Source of the DNA: Hymenobacter rubidus
GTDB taxonomy: Bacteria; Bacteroidota; Bacteroidia; Cytophagales; Hymenobacteraceae
Assembly (NCBI RefSeq): GCF_016734815.1
Contig: NZ_JAERQF010000009.1
Span: forward strand, 90,674 to 154,673
Reading direction: 5' to 3'
DNA: 64,000 nucleotides
The notes beneath the pieces are model-generated. The model searched no databases, was not told the DNA's origin, and saw only the letters and a list, made by a program, of their open reading frames with translations. The position numbers were made by a program, and so were the translations under genes. Below, piece after piece: positions 28,095-35,465 of the stretch. Position 1 is the stretch's first letter. Each line of letters starts with the position of its first letter.

Positions 28095-28406
28095 CCGAGG
28101 TGGCACTTGTGGTCGTGGGGCGTGGCCCACGGCGGGGTGGCCGGGGCCGGGCAGGTGGGCCTCATCGCCCAGGAGCTGGAAAAGGTGTACCCCGAACTGG
28201 TATTTACTGACGCCGACGGCTACAAGAGCGTGAACTACGCCCAGCTCACGCCCGTGCTCATCGAGGCCATCAAGGAGCAGCAGGCCCAGATTGAAGCCCT
28301 CAAGCAGCAAAATACTGCCCTAAAAGCTGAAACCACGGCCGCCACCGAAGCCTTAGAGGCCCGCCTGCGGCGGCTGGAGGCGACCGGCGCACAGGCCCGG
28401 TGGTAA
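28095..28406 (+). pseudogene. Truncated second copy of the S74-type chaperone end
   Basis: From about 28135 the DNA closely follows 24671-24934: AGQVGLIAQELEKVYPELV, NYAQLTPVLIEAIKEQQAQ and the same coiled-coil tail. The N-terminal part of the domain, including the cleavage-site serine, is missing, and no ATG or GTG opens the frame in a credible place (the first usable codon is TTG). It begins right after the stop of the glycine-rich gene. It is a partial duplication or recombination scar; it might also be a reservoir for gene conversion. Confidence 0.75.
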
Positions 28407-28479
28407 TTGATTCATTACGTGCCGGACCGGACCGTCTGCCCCAGCACCTTCCCCAATGTTCTTACTCTTGATTGTACCC

Positions 28480-29892
28480 ATGAAAATAGCCCTGACTCTC
28501 TCGCTGCTGCTGCCCGCGCTGGCCGGCCTGGCCCAGACCACGCTCACCAACGACGGCAGCGCCATCACCGTGGGCAGCGGGGCCGTGCTCTACGTGGGGG
28601 GCGCGGTGCAGAACAACGCCGGCAGCACCCTGGCCAACGCCGGCACCGTGCAGCTCACCGGCGACCTGACCAACGCGGGCACGCTGGCCTCCAGCGGTAC
28701 GCTGCTCTTCAACGGCGCCGCCAACCAGGTATTCACCCCCGGCGCGGCCACCGTGGCCACGCTCGTGCTCAACAACACCGGCGCCGTGGGCCAGCGTACC
28801 CTGGCCCTGCCCGCCGACCTGACGGTGGGCACCGCCCTCACGCTGCAAAGCGGCCTGTTGCGCACCGCTCCCACGGCCACCCTTACGCTGCCCGACGGAG
28901 CCACCCTGAGCGGGGAAACAACCGGCCAGTACGTGCAAGGTAACCTGCGCATCATCCGCGCCGCCGGCTCCGGCGTGCTCGACTTCGGCCACGGCCTCAC
29001 GCTGGACCGCAGTGGCCTGGGCCAGGTGACGGCCACGCGCACGGCCGGCCTGCTGACGGACAACCTGAGCCGGGCCACCAGCCTGCCCAACGCCGCCGGC
29101 AAAAGCATCGACCGCATCTGGACCGTGGAAACCACCACGGCCCCCAGCGCCGCTGTGCCCGTCACGCTAAGCTGGCTGGCCGACGACGACAACGGCCTCA
29201 CCAGCTTCAACCCCGCCCAGGCCTGGCGCGCCGACCTGGGCAGCAGCGCCTGGGCCGCCACGGGCAGCCCGCAGGCCGCCGCCGTGAGCGGGGCCACCCG
29301 CAGCTTCTCCTTCGCCACGGCCGCGCTGGGCCGCCTCACCCTGAGCACTGCCAGCGCCAACCCGCTGCCGGTGGAGCTGGTGCGCTTCACCGCCGAGCCG
29401 CAGGGTGCCGACGCGCTGCTGCGCTGGGCCACGGCATCGGAGAAAAACAACGACCGGTTTGAGGTGGAGGCCAGCGCCGACGGGCGTACGTTCCGCCGCA
29501 TCGGCCTGGTGCCCGGCCACGGCAGCAGCGCCCAGCCCCACGACTACCAGCTGGTGGACCCCGCCATTGCCCGCTACGGCACCAGCCTGGTGTACTACCG
29601 CCTGCGCCAGGTCGATACCGATGGTACCTTCAGCTACTCGCCGGTACGGACCGTGGCCGTAAGTGGGAAGCCGGAGCTGGCCCTGTTCCCGAACCCGACA
29701 ACCCAGGCCGCCACGCTCATCGGCGCGGAGCCCGGCGCGGCCGTCACGGTGTTTGATGCCGTGGGGCGGCTGGTGCTGGCAATCCCGGCCGATGCGGCTG
29801 GCACGACTCACCTGGCCTTGCCCCATGGCTTTGCCACCGGCGTGTACCTGGTGCGCACGGGCAGCACAGCCCTGCGCCTGACCGTAGAGTAA
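28480..29892 (+). CDS. T9SS-secreted protein with N-terminal beta-repeat region
   Basis: 470 residues from the ATG at 28480, which opens a signal peptide (MKIALTLSLLLPALAGLAQ). Residues 20-115 hold short repeats of the kind AGTVQLTGDLTNAGTLASSG, as in beta-helical surface proteins. The middle (WTVETTTAPSAAVPVTLSWL) is followed by LPVELVRFTAEPQGADALL and the T9SS type A sorting domain (LALFPNPTTQAATLIG, FDAVGRLVLAI). It is the third secreted protein of the cluster. Substrate or ligand unknown. Confidence 0.85.
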   Translation: MKIALTLSLLLPALAGLAQTTLTNDGSAITVGSGAVLYVGGAVQNNAGSTLANAGTVQLTGDLTNAGTLASSGTLLFNGAANQVFTPGAATVATLVLNNTGAVGQRTLALPADLTVGTALTLQSGLLRTAPTATLTLPDGATLSGETTGQYVQGNLRIIRAAGSGVLDFGHGLTLDRSGLGQVTATRTAGLLTDNLSRATSLPNAAGKSIDRIWTVETTTAPSAAVPVTLSWLADDDNGLTSFNPAQAWRADLGSSAWAATGSPQAAAVSGATRSFSFATAALGRLTLSTASANPLPVELVRFTAEPQGADALLRWATASEKNNDRFEVEASADGRTFRRIGLVPGHGSSAQPHDYQLVDPAIARYGTSLVYYRLRQVDTDGTFSYSPVRTVAVSGKPELALFPNPTTQAATLIGAEPGAAVTVFDAVGRLVLAIPADAAGTTHLALPHGFATGVYLVRTGSTALRLTVE

Positions 29893-30019
29893 CCAGCACC
29901 ATTCCCGTTGGAGCTCCACCCGAAACGTTGCGCAGAGCCCCCATCCAACAGATTGGTGGTTCAAGTTAGCTAGCCTCCGTTCAAATTAGATTTCTTCTTT
30001 GAACACTTTCCGATACCCG

Positions 30020-30059
30020 CTAAAAGGCCCCGAAAACGCAGATTTTCGAGGTCTTTTTC
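30020..30059 (-). terminator. Hairpin terminator
   Basis: AAAAGGCCCCGAAAA (30022-30036) pairs with TTTTCGAGGTCTTTT (30043-30057) with two G-U pairs, and can work on both strands. It lies 25 bp beyond the stop of the fragment at 30083-30553 and 130 bp after the T9SS gene. The rest of 29893-30082 is empty. Confidence 0.65.
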
Positions 30060-30082
30060 AGGGAGTAATTTGAACACCGGAT

Positions 30083-30553
30083 TTACGCCCGGATGCCGTT
30101 CTCCAGCTGCACCTGCTTGCGCTCCGACTGGCCCGCCTCCAGCTCCGCCAGGTTGAGGTACGCCGCCAACCGGGCCTGCCAGCTTTTGACGTCGGCCAAC
30201 TGCTCGGTCTGCCGCTTGGCTTGCTCCGGTAACTGCACAAGCACGGCGCAGGTCAACTCGCCATCGGTGGTCGGGGCCGCGTTGGCCGTCGGCAGTGCGA
30301 CCCCGCCGGTGGCCCCGCCCTCGGCATAGCCGCGCAGGCACTTGGCTTCTAGCCACTGCTCCACGGCCACTATCTGCGGGTCCTGGCGCATCCACTTGGG
30401 CACCACGCATTCGTCCTCGTGCACCACGCCGGCCACGGCAAAGCCCGAGCCGTCCATCAGTTTGTCGTTGCTGCCCACGCTCATACCCGCGTGGCAACGA
30501 GTGGATGAGGGCCGATGCAAAGGTCGCGAAGCCAGCGTGCGCAGGTCTTTCAC
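30083..30553 (-). CDS. Phage tail tape-measure-like C-terminal fragment
   Basis: 156 residues. The stretch FAVAGVVHEDECVVPKWM, then RGYAEGG, resembles the conserved region near the end of phage tape-measure proteins (pattern AGxVHxxEyVvPxWM, then a glycine-rich linker). A helical tail with many Q, E and L follows (LAAYLNLAELEAGQSERKQV). The first 24 residues look like random sequence, so this is probably the remnant of a larger gene rather than an intact one. No other tail genes are nearby. The phage call is inference from the motif. Confidence 0.5.
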   Translation of the reverse strand: MKDLRTLASRPLHRPSSTRCHAGMSVGSNDKLMDGSGFAVAGVVHEDECVVPKWMRQDPQIVAVEQWLEAKCLRGYAEGGATGGVALPTANAAPTTDGELTCAVLVQLPEQAKRQTEQLADVKSWQARLAAYLNLAELEAGQSERKQVQLENGIRA

Positions 30554-30629
30554 GCGGTTGGACTTGCCGCTCTTGCTACGCGGCAGCTCGCCAAAGCGCG
30601 GCTTTTTCCCCTAAAATCGCCGGATGTTG

Positions 30630-31958
30630 CTAACGGCGAGCGGGCGGAAACGAGAGCAGAAAGGACGTACCCAAGCCCTCAATCGAGTTCACCTCGATGC
30701 CGATGCCGTGCAAGTCGGCAACGGTGCGGGCGATGCTCAGGCCCAGGCCGTAGCTGTCGGGGTCGGCAGTGGCGCCTTTGTCGAAGCGGTGGAACAGTTG
30801 CGGCAGCTGCGCCTTGCTGATGCCCTGGCCGGTGTCGCGCACTTCGAGCACGTAGCCGCCGCCGGTGGGCGCGGGGCGGCCCAGCACGTAAATCAGGCCG
30901 CCCTCGCGGTTGTACTTGATGGCGTTGCTCACCAGGTTGAAGAGCAGCGTGAACAGCAGGCCGCGGTTGCAATTCGTGACGATGAAATCGGGCTGCATTT
31001 CCTGGTGCAGGGTCAGGTGGCGGGCCTCCAGGCGGTCCTGCACCTCCTCGGACAGCTCGGCCACCAGCGCAGCCAGCGACACGGTTTCGGTGCGGGTGAA
31101 CTGGTCGTTCTCAATCTTGGATATCATGAGCAGGGACTTGATAATGGTGCGGAGCCGGTGCACGGTGCGCTGCGATTCGACCACCCGCAGCTGGTTTTCT
31201 TCCGACAGGCTCTCGTCGGCCAGCATGTTGTCGAAGCGGTACTGCAGGGCCGCTAGGGGCGTGAGCAGCTCGTGCGAGGCGTCGGCGATGAACTTGCGCT
31301 CCTTGCTGAACGAGGCCTGAATGGTGGCCATCATCTCGCGCAGGCTCTCGTCGAGGTAGCGGAAATCGTCGGTGCTGGTGGCTACCGGCTCAAAATCGAA
31401 GGCGGGCGGGTAGTGGCTGTTGCGCAGCCGCTGCCGGATGATGGTATAGAACGGCGCGAGCAGGTAGCGAAAAAAGGCCAGGTCGGCCAGGGTGGTCAGG
31501 GCCACGCCCACCAGCAGAAGGTAGAGGGCGTAGCGGCGGAAGTTGTGTTCGGTTTCGCCGATGCTGCCCGTGCTGCGGCCGATTTCGAGCAGGTAGTTCT
31601 GGCCATTTTGAGCGAAGGAGTAGCTCAGCACCCGGTACTCCACAATTTCGTCCTCCACGGCCCGCTTCGAGTCTTCGATGACGTCAATTTTCGGCCCCGG
31701 CACAATGGTCTCCAAAGAAATAAACTCCTCCTTCAGCAGGTTGTAGCTGCCGTACGACGACTGCCCGCCTTCGATAAAGGCCGAAATGCCGTTGCGCCGA
31801 ATCAGGCGCAACACCTTCTCCTTTTTCTGGGCCAGGCGCTGGTCGGTGCTCAGCAGGGCCAGGCGGCTCATCACCGGCGGCAGCCCCACCACCAGCAGCA
31901 GCAGAATGGCCACCCGCGAAAAAGCGTTGAAAAGGGAGAATTTGGTGCTGAGCTTCAT
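30630..31958 (-). CDS. Sensor histidine kinase
   Basis: 442 residues. Two membrane segments (about 13-33 and 143-165) enclose a periplasmic sensor of about 110 residues. The phospho-accepting histidine is H229 in FIADASHELLTPLAALQYRF; the HATPase part shows LLFNLVSNAIKYNREGG, RDTGQGIS and DSYGLGLSIA. It pairs with the response regulator at 32122-32796, upstream in the same direction, although repeat A copy 2 sits between the two genes. The sensor domain resembles nothing I can name. Signal unknown; the regulon suggests a redox, metal or envelope cue (inference). Confidence 0.93.
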   Translation of the reverse strand: MKLSTKFSLFNAFSRVAILLLLVVGLPPVMSRLALLSTDQRLAQKKEKVLRLIRRNGISAFIEGGQSSYGSYNLLKEEFISLETIVPGPKIDVIEDSKRAVEDEIVEYRVLSYSFAQNGQNYLLEIGRSTGSIGETEHNFRRYALYLLLVGVALTTLADLAFFRYLLAPFYTIIRQRLRNSHYPPAFDFEPVATSTDDFRYLDESLREMMATIQASFSKERKFIADASHELLTPLAALQYRFDNMLADESLSEENQLRVVESQRTVHRLRTIIKSLLMISKIENDQFTRTETVSLAALVAELSEEVQDRLEARHLTLHQEMQPDFIVTNCNRGLLFTLLFNLVSNAIKYNREGGLIYVLGRPAPTGGGYVLEVRDTGQGISKAQLPQLFHRFDKGATADPDSYGLGLSIARTVADLHGIGIEVNSIEGLGTSFLLSFPPARR

Positions 31959-31987
31959 GGGTCAAAAGAGCGTCCTGACAGGCAAGA

Positions 31988-32094
31988 ACGTCATGCCGAG
32001 CGCAGCCGAGGCATCTCGGGTGGGGTAGTAATTCAATCGAAAGGAAAGAAGTAGTGGGGCACGCGAGATGCCTCGGCTACGCTCGGCATGACGT
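31988..32094. repeat. Dispersed inverted repeat, family A, copy 2
   Basis: ACGTCATGCCGAGC (31988-32001) pairs with GCTCGGCATGACGT (32081-32094), and the inner stem contains GCATCTCG and CGAGATGC. The loop side has GGGGTAGTAATTCAATCG. It sits between the response regulator stop and the kinase start and could lower kinase expression relative to the regulator. Confidence 0.9.
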
Positions 32095-32121
32095 GCTAAT
32101 ATCGCAGCGGTGCTGCCCCGC

Positions 32122-32796
32122 TCACAGCCGCACCCGGTAGCCCAGGCCGCGCACGGTTTCCAGCCAGTCGGTGTCGGCGTGCTGGCCCAGCTTCTTGCGC
32201 AGGTTTTTGATGTGGGCGTCGATGTAGTTCGAGTCAAAGCCGCCCTCAGAGAGGTTGCCCCAGATGTGCTCGGTGAGCTGCAGGCGGGTGAGCACCCGGT
32301 TTTTGTGCAGCACGAGGTAGCTCAGCATGTCGAATTCCTTCACCGAGAGGCTCACTTCCTGGCCCTGGTGCAGCACGCGCCGGTTTTGCAAGTCCAACTC
32401 GAACGCGCCGCAGGGCACCAGCGGCTTGTGCAGGCCAAAGCGGCGGCGGGTGATGGCGTGCATGCGGGCCAGCAGCTCGGGCAGCGAAAAGGGCTTGGCC
32501 AGGTAGTCGTCGGCGCCGAGCTCCAGGCCGCCGATGCGGTCCTGCACCGCGCCGCGGGCCGTAAGGACGATAACGGCGGCCTGCAGCTCGTTCTGCTTGG
32601 CTTCGGTTAGCACGTCGAGGCCGTCGCCGTCGGGCAGGCCCAGGTCGAGGAGCACGAAGTCGAATGGCGTGTCGGCCAGCTGGGCGCGGGCGGCGGCGGC
32701 GGTGCGGGCCACGGTGCAGAGGTAGCTGTGGTTGTGCAGGAAGATGCCCAGCTCGCGGGCCAGCGTACGCTCGTCTTCGACAATGAGAACGGTCAT
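32122..32796 (-). CDS. OmpR/PhoB-type response regulator
   Basis: 224 residues. The receiver has VEDE at 7-10, phospho-Asp D51 in LLDLGLPDGDG, and KPFSLPELLARM. The C-terminal winged helix shows LSVKEFDMLSYLVLHKNRV, SNYIDAHIKNLRKKL and RGLGYRVRL. This family binds direct repeats with an 11-bp period, and such repeats lie ahead of both transcription units around it (34678-34695 and 38629-38646), so it probably activates its own operon and the cytochrome/YceI unit. Cognate kinase at 30630. Confidence 0.95.
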   Translation of the reverse strand: MTVLIVEDERTLARELGIFLHNHSYLCTVARTAAAARAQLADTPFDFVLLDLGLPDGDGLDVLTEAKQNELQAAVIVLTARGAVQDRIGGLELGADDYLAKPFSLPELLARMHAITRRRFGLHKPLVPCGAFELDLQNRRVLHQGQEVSLSVKEFDMLSYLVLHKNRVLTRLQLTEHIWGNLSEGGFDSNYIDAHIKNLRKKLGQHADTDWLETVRGLGYRVRL

Positions 32797-32815
32797 GGCG
32801 GGAAGGAATAGCGGG

Positions 32816-33712
32816 CTACAGGTTCAGCGAAAGGCTGCTGGTGAAGTAGGACCGGGCGCCGGAGGCATCCTCGGGCAGCAGGTTCACGGGGATGGAATAG
32901 CGCCAGGCCACCTGCACCGATACCTTGCCCAGCGAGTACGTCACGGGCACGCGCAGCTCGTAGTTGAGCACCTGGAAGCGGGTGGTCGTGGTGGTGGTCG
33001 TGGTGGTTTTGCCGGCGTTGCCGCTGTTGCCGTGGCCGTTGCCGCGCTGCACCTGCTGCACCAGGCTGGTTTCGGCGAAGCGCTGGGTGCCGGCCGTGGC
33101 ACTGATGCGGGGCTCGATGGACACGTAGTCCTCGGCCGTGAACACCTTTTCGAACTCGAAGTTGCGGGAGTTGTCGAGCACCAGGAACCCGTCGCTCGTC
33201 TCACCAAACAGGTAGGCCGCGTTCAGGCGCGTGTACACGTAACCCCAGTCCCAGCCCAGGTAGCCATCAAAAGAGTTGTTGACGCTGGACTTCACCAGCG
33301 GGCTGTTGGGCGCGAACAGGAAGCGCGAGTAGCTCGCCGAGGCATCCACTTTCTTCGAGAGGTCGCCGTCCCAGCCCAGCGAGAGGTCGGTTTCGTCCAG
33401 GGTGCTGCCGGTGTTGAGCAGGTTGTAGCCCACGGCCGAGCCCCACACGCCAAAGCGGCTTTTGTAGGTGAGCTCGCCGGCCGTGTAGGGGTAGCGCGTG
33501 GTTTGGGTGCGGCCGAAAAACGAGGAGTTGCTGCCGTAGCTCAGGGCCGCCGTGAAGCCGCCGTGCGGGGCGGGGTTGCTGTCGGTGGCGGGGGCGGTGG
33601 GGCTGCCAGCCGACTGGCTGCTGCCCACGTCCTGCCCGCTGGCCGAATAGCCGCCCAGGCAACTCGCCAACAGCACCATCAGCCCGAAGCCGGCACGGCG
33701 TAAAAATAGCAT
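32816..33712 (-). CDS. Outer-membrane barrel candidate of the two-component operon
   Basis: 298 residues with a signal peptide (MLFLRRAGFGLMVLLASCLG). The mature part is rich in strands with alternating aromatics (GVWGSAVGYNLLNTG, DLSLGWDGDLSKKVDASASY, LGWDWGYVYTRLNAAYLFGE) and ends SYFTSSLSLNL, like a beta-barrel. An S/P/A-rich linker lies near residues 30-48. It starts 20 bp upstream of the response regulator and is probably co-transcribed with it. Function unknown. Confidence 0.75.
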   Translation of the reverse strand: MLFLRRAGFGLMVLLASCLGGYSASGQDVGSSQSAGSPTAPATDSNPAPHGGFTAALSYGSNSSFFGRTQTTRYPYTAGELTYKSRFGVWGSAVGYNLLNTGSTLDETDLSLGWDGDLSKKVDASASYSRFLFAPNSPLVKSSVNNSFDGYLGWDWGYVYTRLNAAYLFGETSDGFLVLDNSRNFEFEKVFTAEDYVSIEPRISATAGTQRFAETSLVQQVQRGNGHGNSGNAGKTTTTTTTTTRFQVLNYELRVPVTYSLGKVSVQVAWRYSIPVNLLPEDASGARSYFTSSLSLNL

Positions 33713-33732
33713 AAGCGGAGGGTCGAAAGCGG

Positions 33733-34092
33733 TTAATGGCCCCGGCCCACGCCGGCGGGGCGGCCGGCCCCTACCCCACCCGCGCCGCGCGCACCGCGGC
33801 CCGCGCCCCCAGCGTCTCGGCTGCCCCGGGCCCCGCGCGCGCTACGCTCTGGCCGGCTGCCCCGGGCTGAGGGGGTTTCGGAGGTGCCGTCGTTGTCATC
33901 GTCCACGCGCTCGGGCTTGCTTTTGCGCTCGGTTTGGGGCACGGCTTTCACTGGCGGCTCGGCGCCGGGCGTGGTCTGGCTTGGGGCTTGCGCCACAGGC
34001 TGAGCGGCTTGGGCAACCCCGGGGGCAGCCTGTGCCTGCGCCCGGCCAGCCCCCAGCAGCCCCAGGGAAAGAAAGCAAATTACAGTTTTCAT
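33733..34092 (-). CDS. Secreted low-complexity RG-rich protein
   Basis: 119 residues from the ATG at 34092 (MKTVICFLSLGLLGAGRAQA). After the signal come an A/Q/P-rich stretch, an acidic patch (RVDDDNDGTSE) and a tail made almost only of R, G, A and S (ARGARGSRDAGGAGRGARG). It is unlikely to fold. It is followed 20 bp later by the barrel candidate, as part of the same unit. It might bind anions or act as a linker at the surface; that is a guess. Confidence 0.65.
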   Translation of the reverse strand: MKTVICFLSLGLLGAGRAQAQAAPGVAQAAQPVAQAPSQTTPGAEPPVKAVPQTERKSKPERVDDDNDGTSETPSARGSRPERSARGARGSRDAGGAGRGARGAGGVGAGRPAGVGRGH

Positions 34093-34232
34093 GATAATCA
34101 AACCCGGTTTCCCGGCAGGATAGAAGGAAGCAAATTACAACGCAAAAAAGCCGGGGCAGGCACTAAGCCACAAAGCCGGCCGCACTCCCGAACAACTACA
34201 GGAGGACGGCCGGCGCAAGTACGGCGGGGGGT

Positions 34233-34628
34233 TTAGTGGCCGTGGGCGTGGGTGCCGGCGTGGGAGTTGGCCACGTGGCCGCCGCCCAGGTGGCCGCTGG
34301 CATGGCTGTGCTCGCCACGGGCGCTGCGGGTGGCATGGTCGATGCCGCGCCCACTGCGGGCCACGGTGCTCACGGCCGCGCCTTTGTCGGCGCCGGTGAG
34401 GGACGTGGTTTTGGTGAAGGTGCTCACGTTCTGGCCGTGGTTAGCCGGCTTGCCGGCTTTGTCGCCGTCGCGGTCATCGTCGCCCTCTGCGTCGTGCTGT
34501 TTGATTTTGACTTTGTGTTCACGCTCCGCTTTGGGGGCGTTGGCGGTAGCCGAGGAGGGGGCCGGTGCCTGGGCCAGGGCGGCAAACGAGCCCAGCAGGG
34601 CAACGGCTAAAGCAAGGGTTCTTTTCAT
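34233..34628 (-). CDS. Secreted protein with histidine-rich tail
   Basis: 131 residues from the ATG at 34628 (MKRTLALAVALLGSFAALAQ). The start is supported by the promoter: the -7 box at 34662-34669 is about 35 bp upstream. The middle is charged (KVKIKQHDAEGDDDRDGDK). The last 30 residues contain eight histidines in a G/A/S background (GEHSHASGHLGGGH, then HAGTHAHGH), a likely metal-binding tail. It is the first gene of the unit that ends with the two-component system. Confidence 0.72.
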   Translation of the reverse strand: MKRTLALAVALLGSFAALAQAPAPSSATANAPKAEREHKVKIKQHDAEGDDDRDGDKAGKPANHGQNVSTFTKTTSLTGADKGAAVSTVARSGRGIDHATRSARGEHSHASGHLGGGHVANSHAGTHAHGH

Positions 34629-34661
34629 GGGAATTGAAGTTGAATCGGTTGAAGAATGAGA

Positions 34662-34695
34662 CAAACTTATTATGCCAACATGATGCGAAAATGAT
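34662..34695 (-). promoter_or_regulatory. Promoter and predicted response-regulator operator (His-rich gene unit)
   Basis: On the minus strand the -7 box TAAGTTTG occupies 34669-34662. Upstream, plus-strand half-sites ACATGAT (34678-34684) and AAATGAT (34689-34695) repeat with an 11-bp period and start 9 bp from the box, where a -33 element would sit. This is the layout of PhoB-type activation. The same arrangement, with the same spacing, is at 38613-38646. Confidence 0.7.
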
Positions 34696-34745
34696 AGCGA
34701 AGGCGGCTGACTACTAAAGAAGCTGTTTCGGAAGGGTCTCGCTTG

Positions 34746-34837
34746 CCGGTCCGCCGCCGTAGGCGTCCGACCGGTTGTCGTCAGAACGAAATCGTTGTTG
34801 CTTCGACCGGTCGGACCGCCTAGGGCAGTCGGACCGG
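34746..34837. repeat. Imperfect inverted repeat between YceI and His-rich genes
   Basis: Left arm begins CCGGTCCG (34746-34753) and ends with GTCCGACCGGT; the right arm begins ACCGGTCGGAC and ends CGGACCGG (34830-34837). Arms are about 30 nt with a few mismatches around a 30-nt loop. It lies after the YceI stop (34851) and may end that transcript. Confidence 0.75.
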
Positions 34838-34850
34838 AGCTGGTGACCTG

Positions 34851-35426
34851 TTAGCGACCGGCCGAGGCGGGAGCGGCAAAGGGTGCCAGCGTGCCGTCCA
34901 CGGTGATGGTGACGACTTCGGCAATCTTGTTGAACATGAGCGTGGGCACCTCGATGCGGTGGTCGGCCAGCTTGGCGGTGAACTTGCTGGCCACGGTGGC
35001 CACTCCGTTGCGCACCGTGACGGTGCAGGGAATGGTGCGGGGCGTGGCCACGCCGTGAATGGTGAGGTCGCCGGTGGCCGTGACGGGGTAGTCGCCGTCC
35101 TTTTTCAGGTCCAGCGGCCCTTGCAGCGTGCCCCGAAAACCGGCCGTGGGAAACTTACCGCTTTCCAGGTAATTCTCGTTGAAATGGCTCTGCATCAGCC
35201 CCGACGGGAAGACGAACGAGGTGATGGGCAGCCGAAACGCGAAGGTGTGGGCATCGGCATCGAGCACGCCCTTGAGCTCGGTGCTGCTGGCCTCAATGTT
35301 TTCGACGGGGGCCGCCGAAAAGAAGCGCACGGTGCCTTTGCTGAAGGTGTATTTGCCCTGGGCGCGGGCCGGGATTTGGGCAAAAGCGCCGAGGACAAGC
35401 AGCAGGAATAACAGGCGACGATTCAT
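34851..35426 (-). CDS. YceI-family periplasmic protein
   Basis: 191 residues with a signal peptide (MNRRLLFLLLVLGAFAQIPARA). The YceI lipocalin-like fold is shown by NIEASSTELKGVLDADAHTF, FPTAGFRGTLQG, GDLTIHGVATPRTIPCTVTV and FTAKLADHRIEVPTL. Family members bind isoprenoid-type lipids, and many occur beside cytochromes. Here it is the last gene of a unit with a DUF5777 barrel and two cytochrome-like proteins, which supports a role in electron transfer or quinone-like lipid handling in the periplasm. Confidence 0.92.
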   Translation of the reverse strand: MNRRLLFLLLVLGAFAQIPARAQGKYTFSKGTVRFFSAAPVENIEASSTELKGVLDADAHTFAFRLPITSFVFPSGLMQSHFNENYLESGKFPTAGFRGTLQGPLDLKKDGDYPVTATGDLTIHGVATPRTIPCTVTVRNGVATVASKFTAKLADHRIEVPTLMFNKIAEVVTITVDGTLAPFAAPASAGR

Positions 35427-35465
35427 GACAGATTAGGATAGAAAGAAAACCAGGAACGTGGCGGC

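Noticed and set aside
16442..30629. Intact island with attachment-site duplication of the tRNA-Arg 3' end
   Set aside because: I looked for a second copy of the T-arm/acceptor end (GGTTCGACTCC) near 30 kb and did not see one; only debris supports an island.
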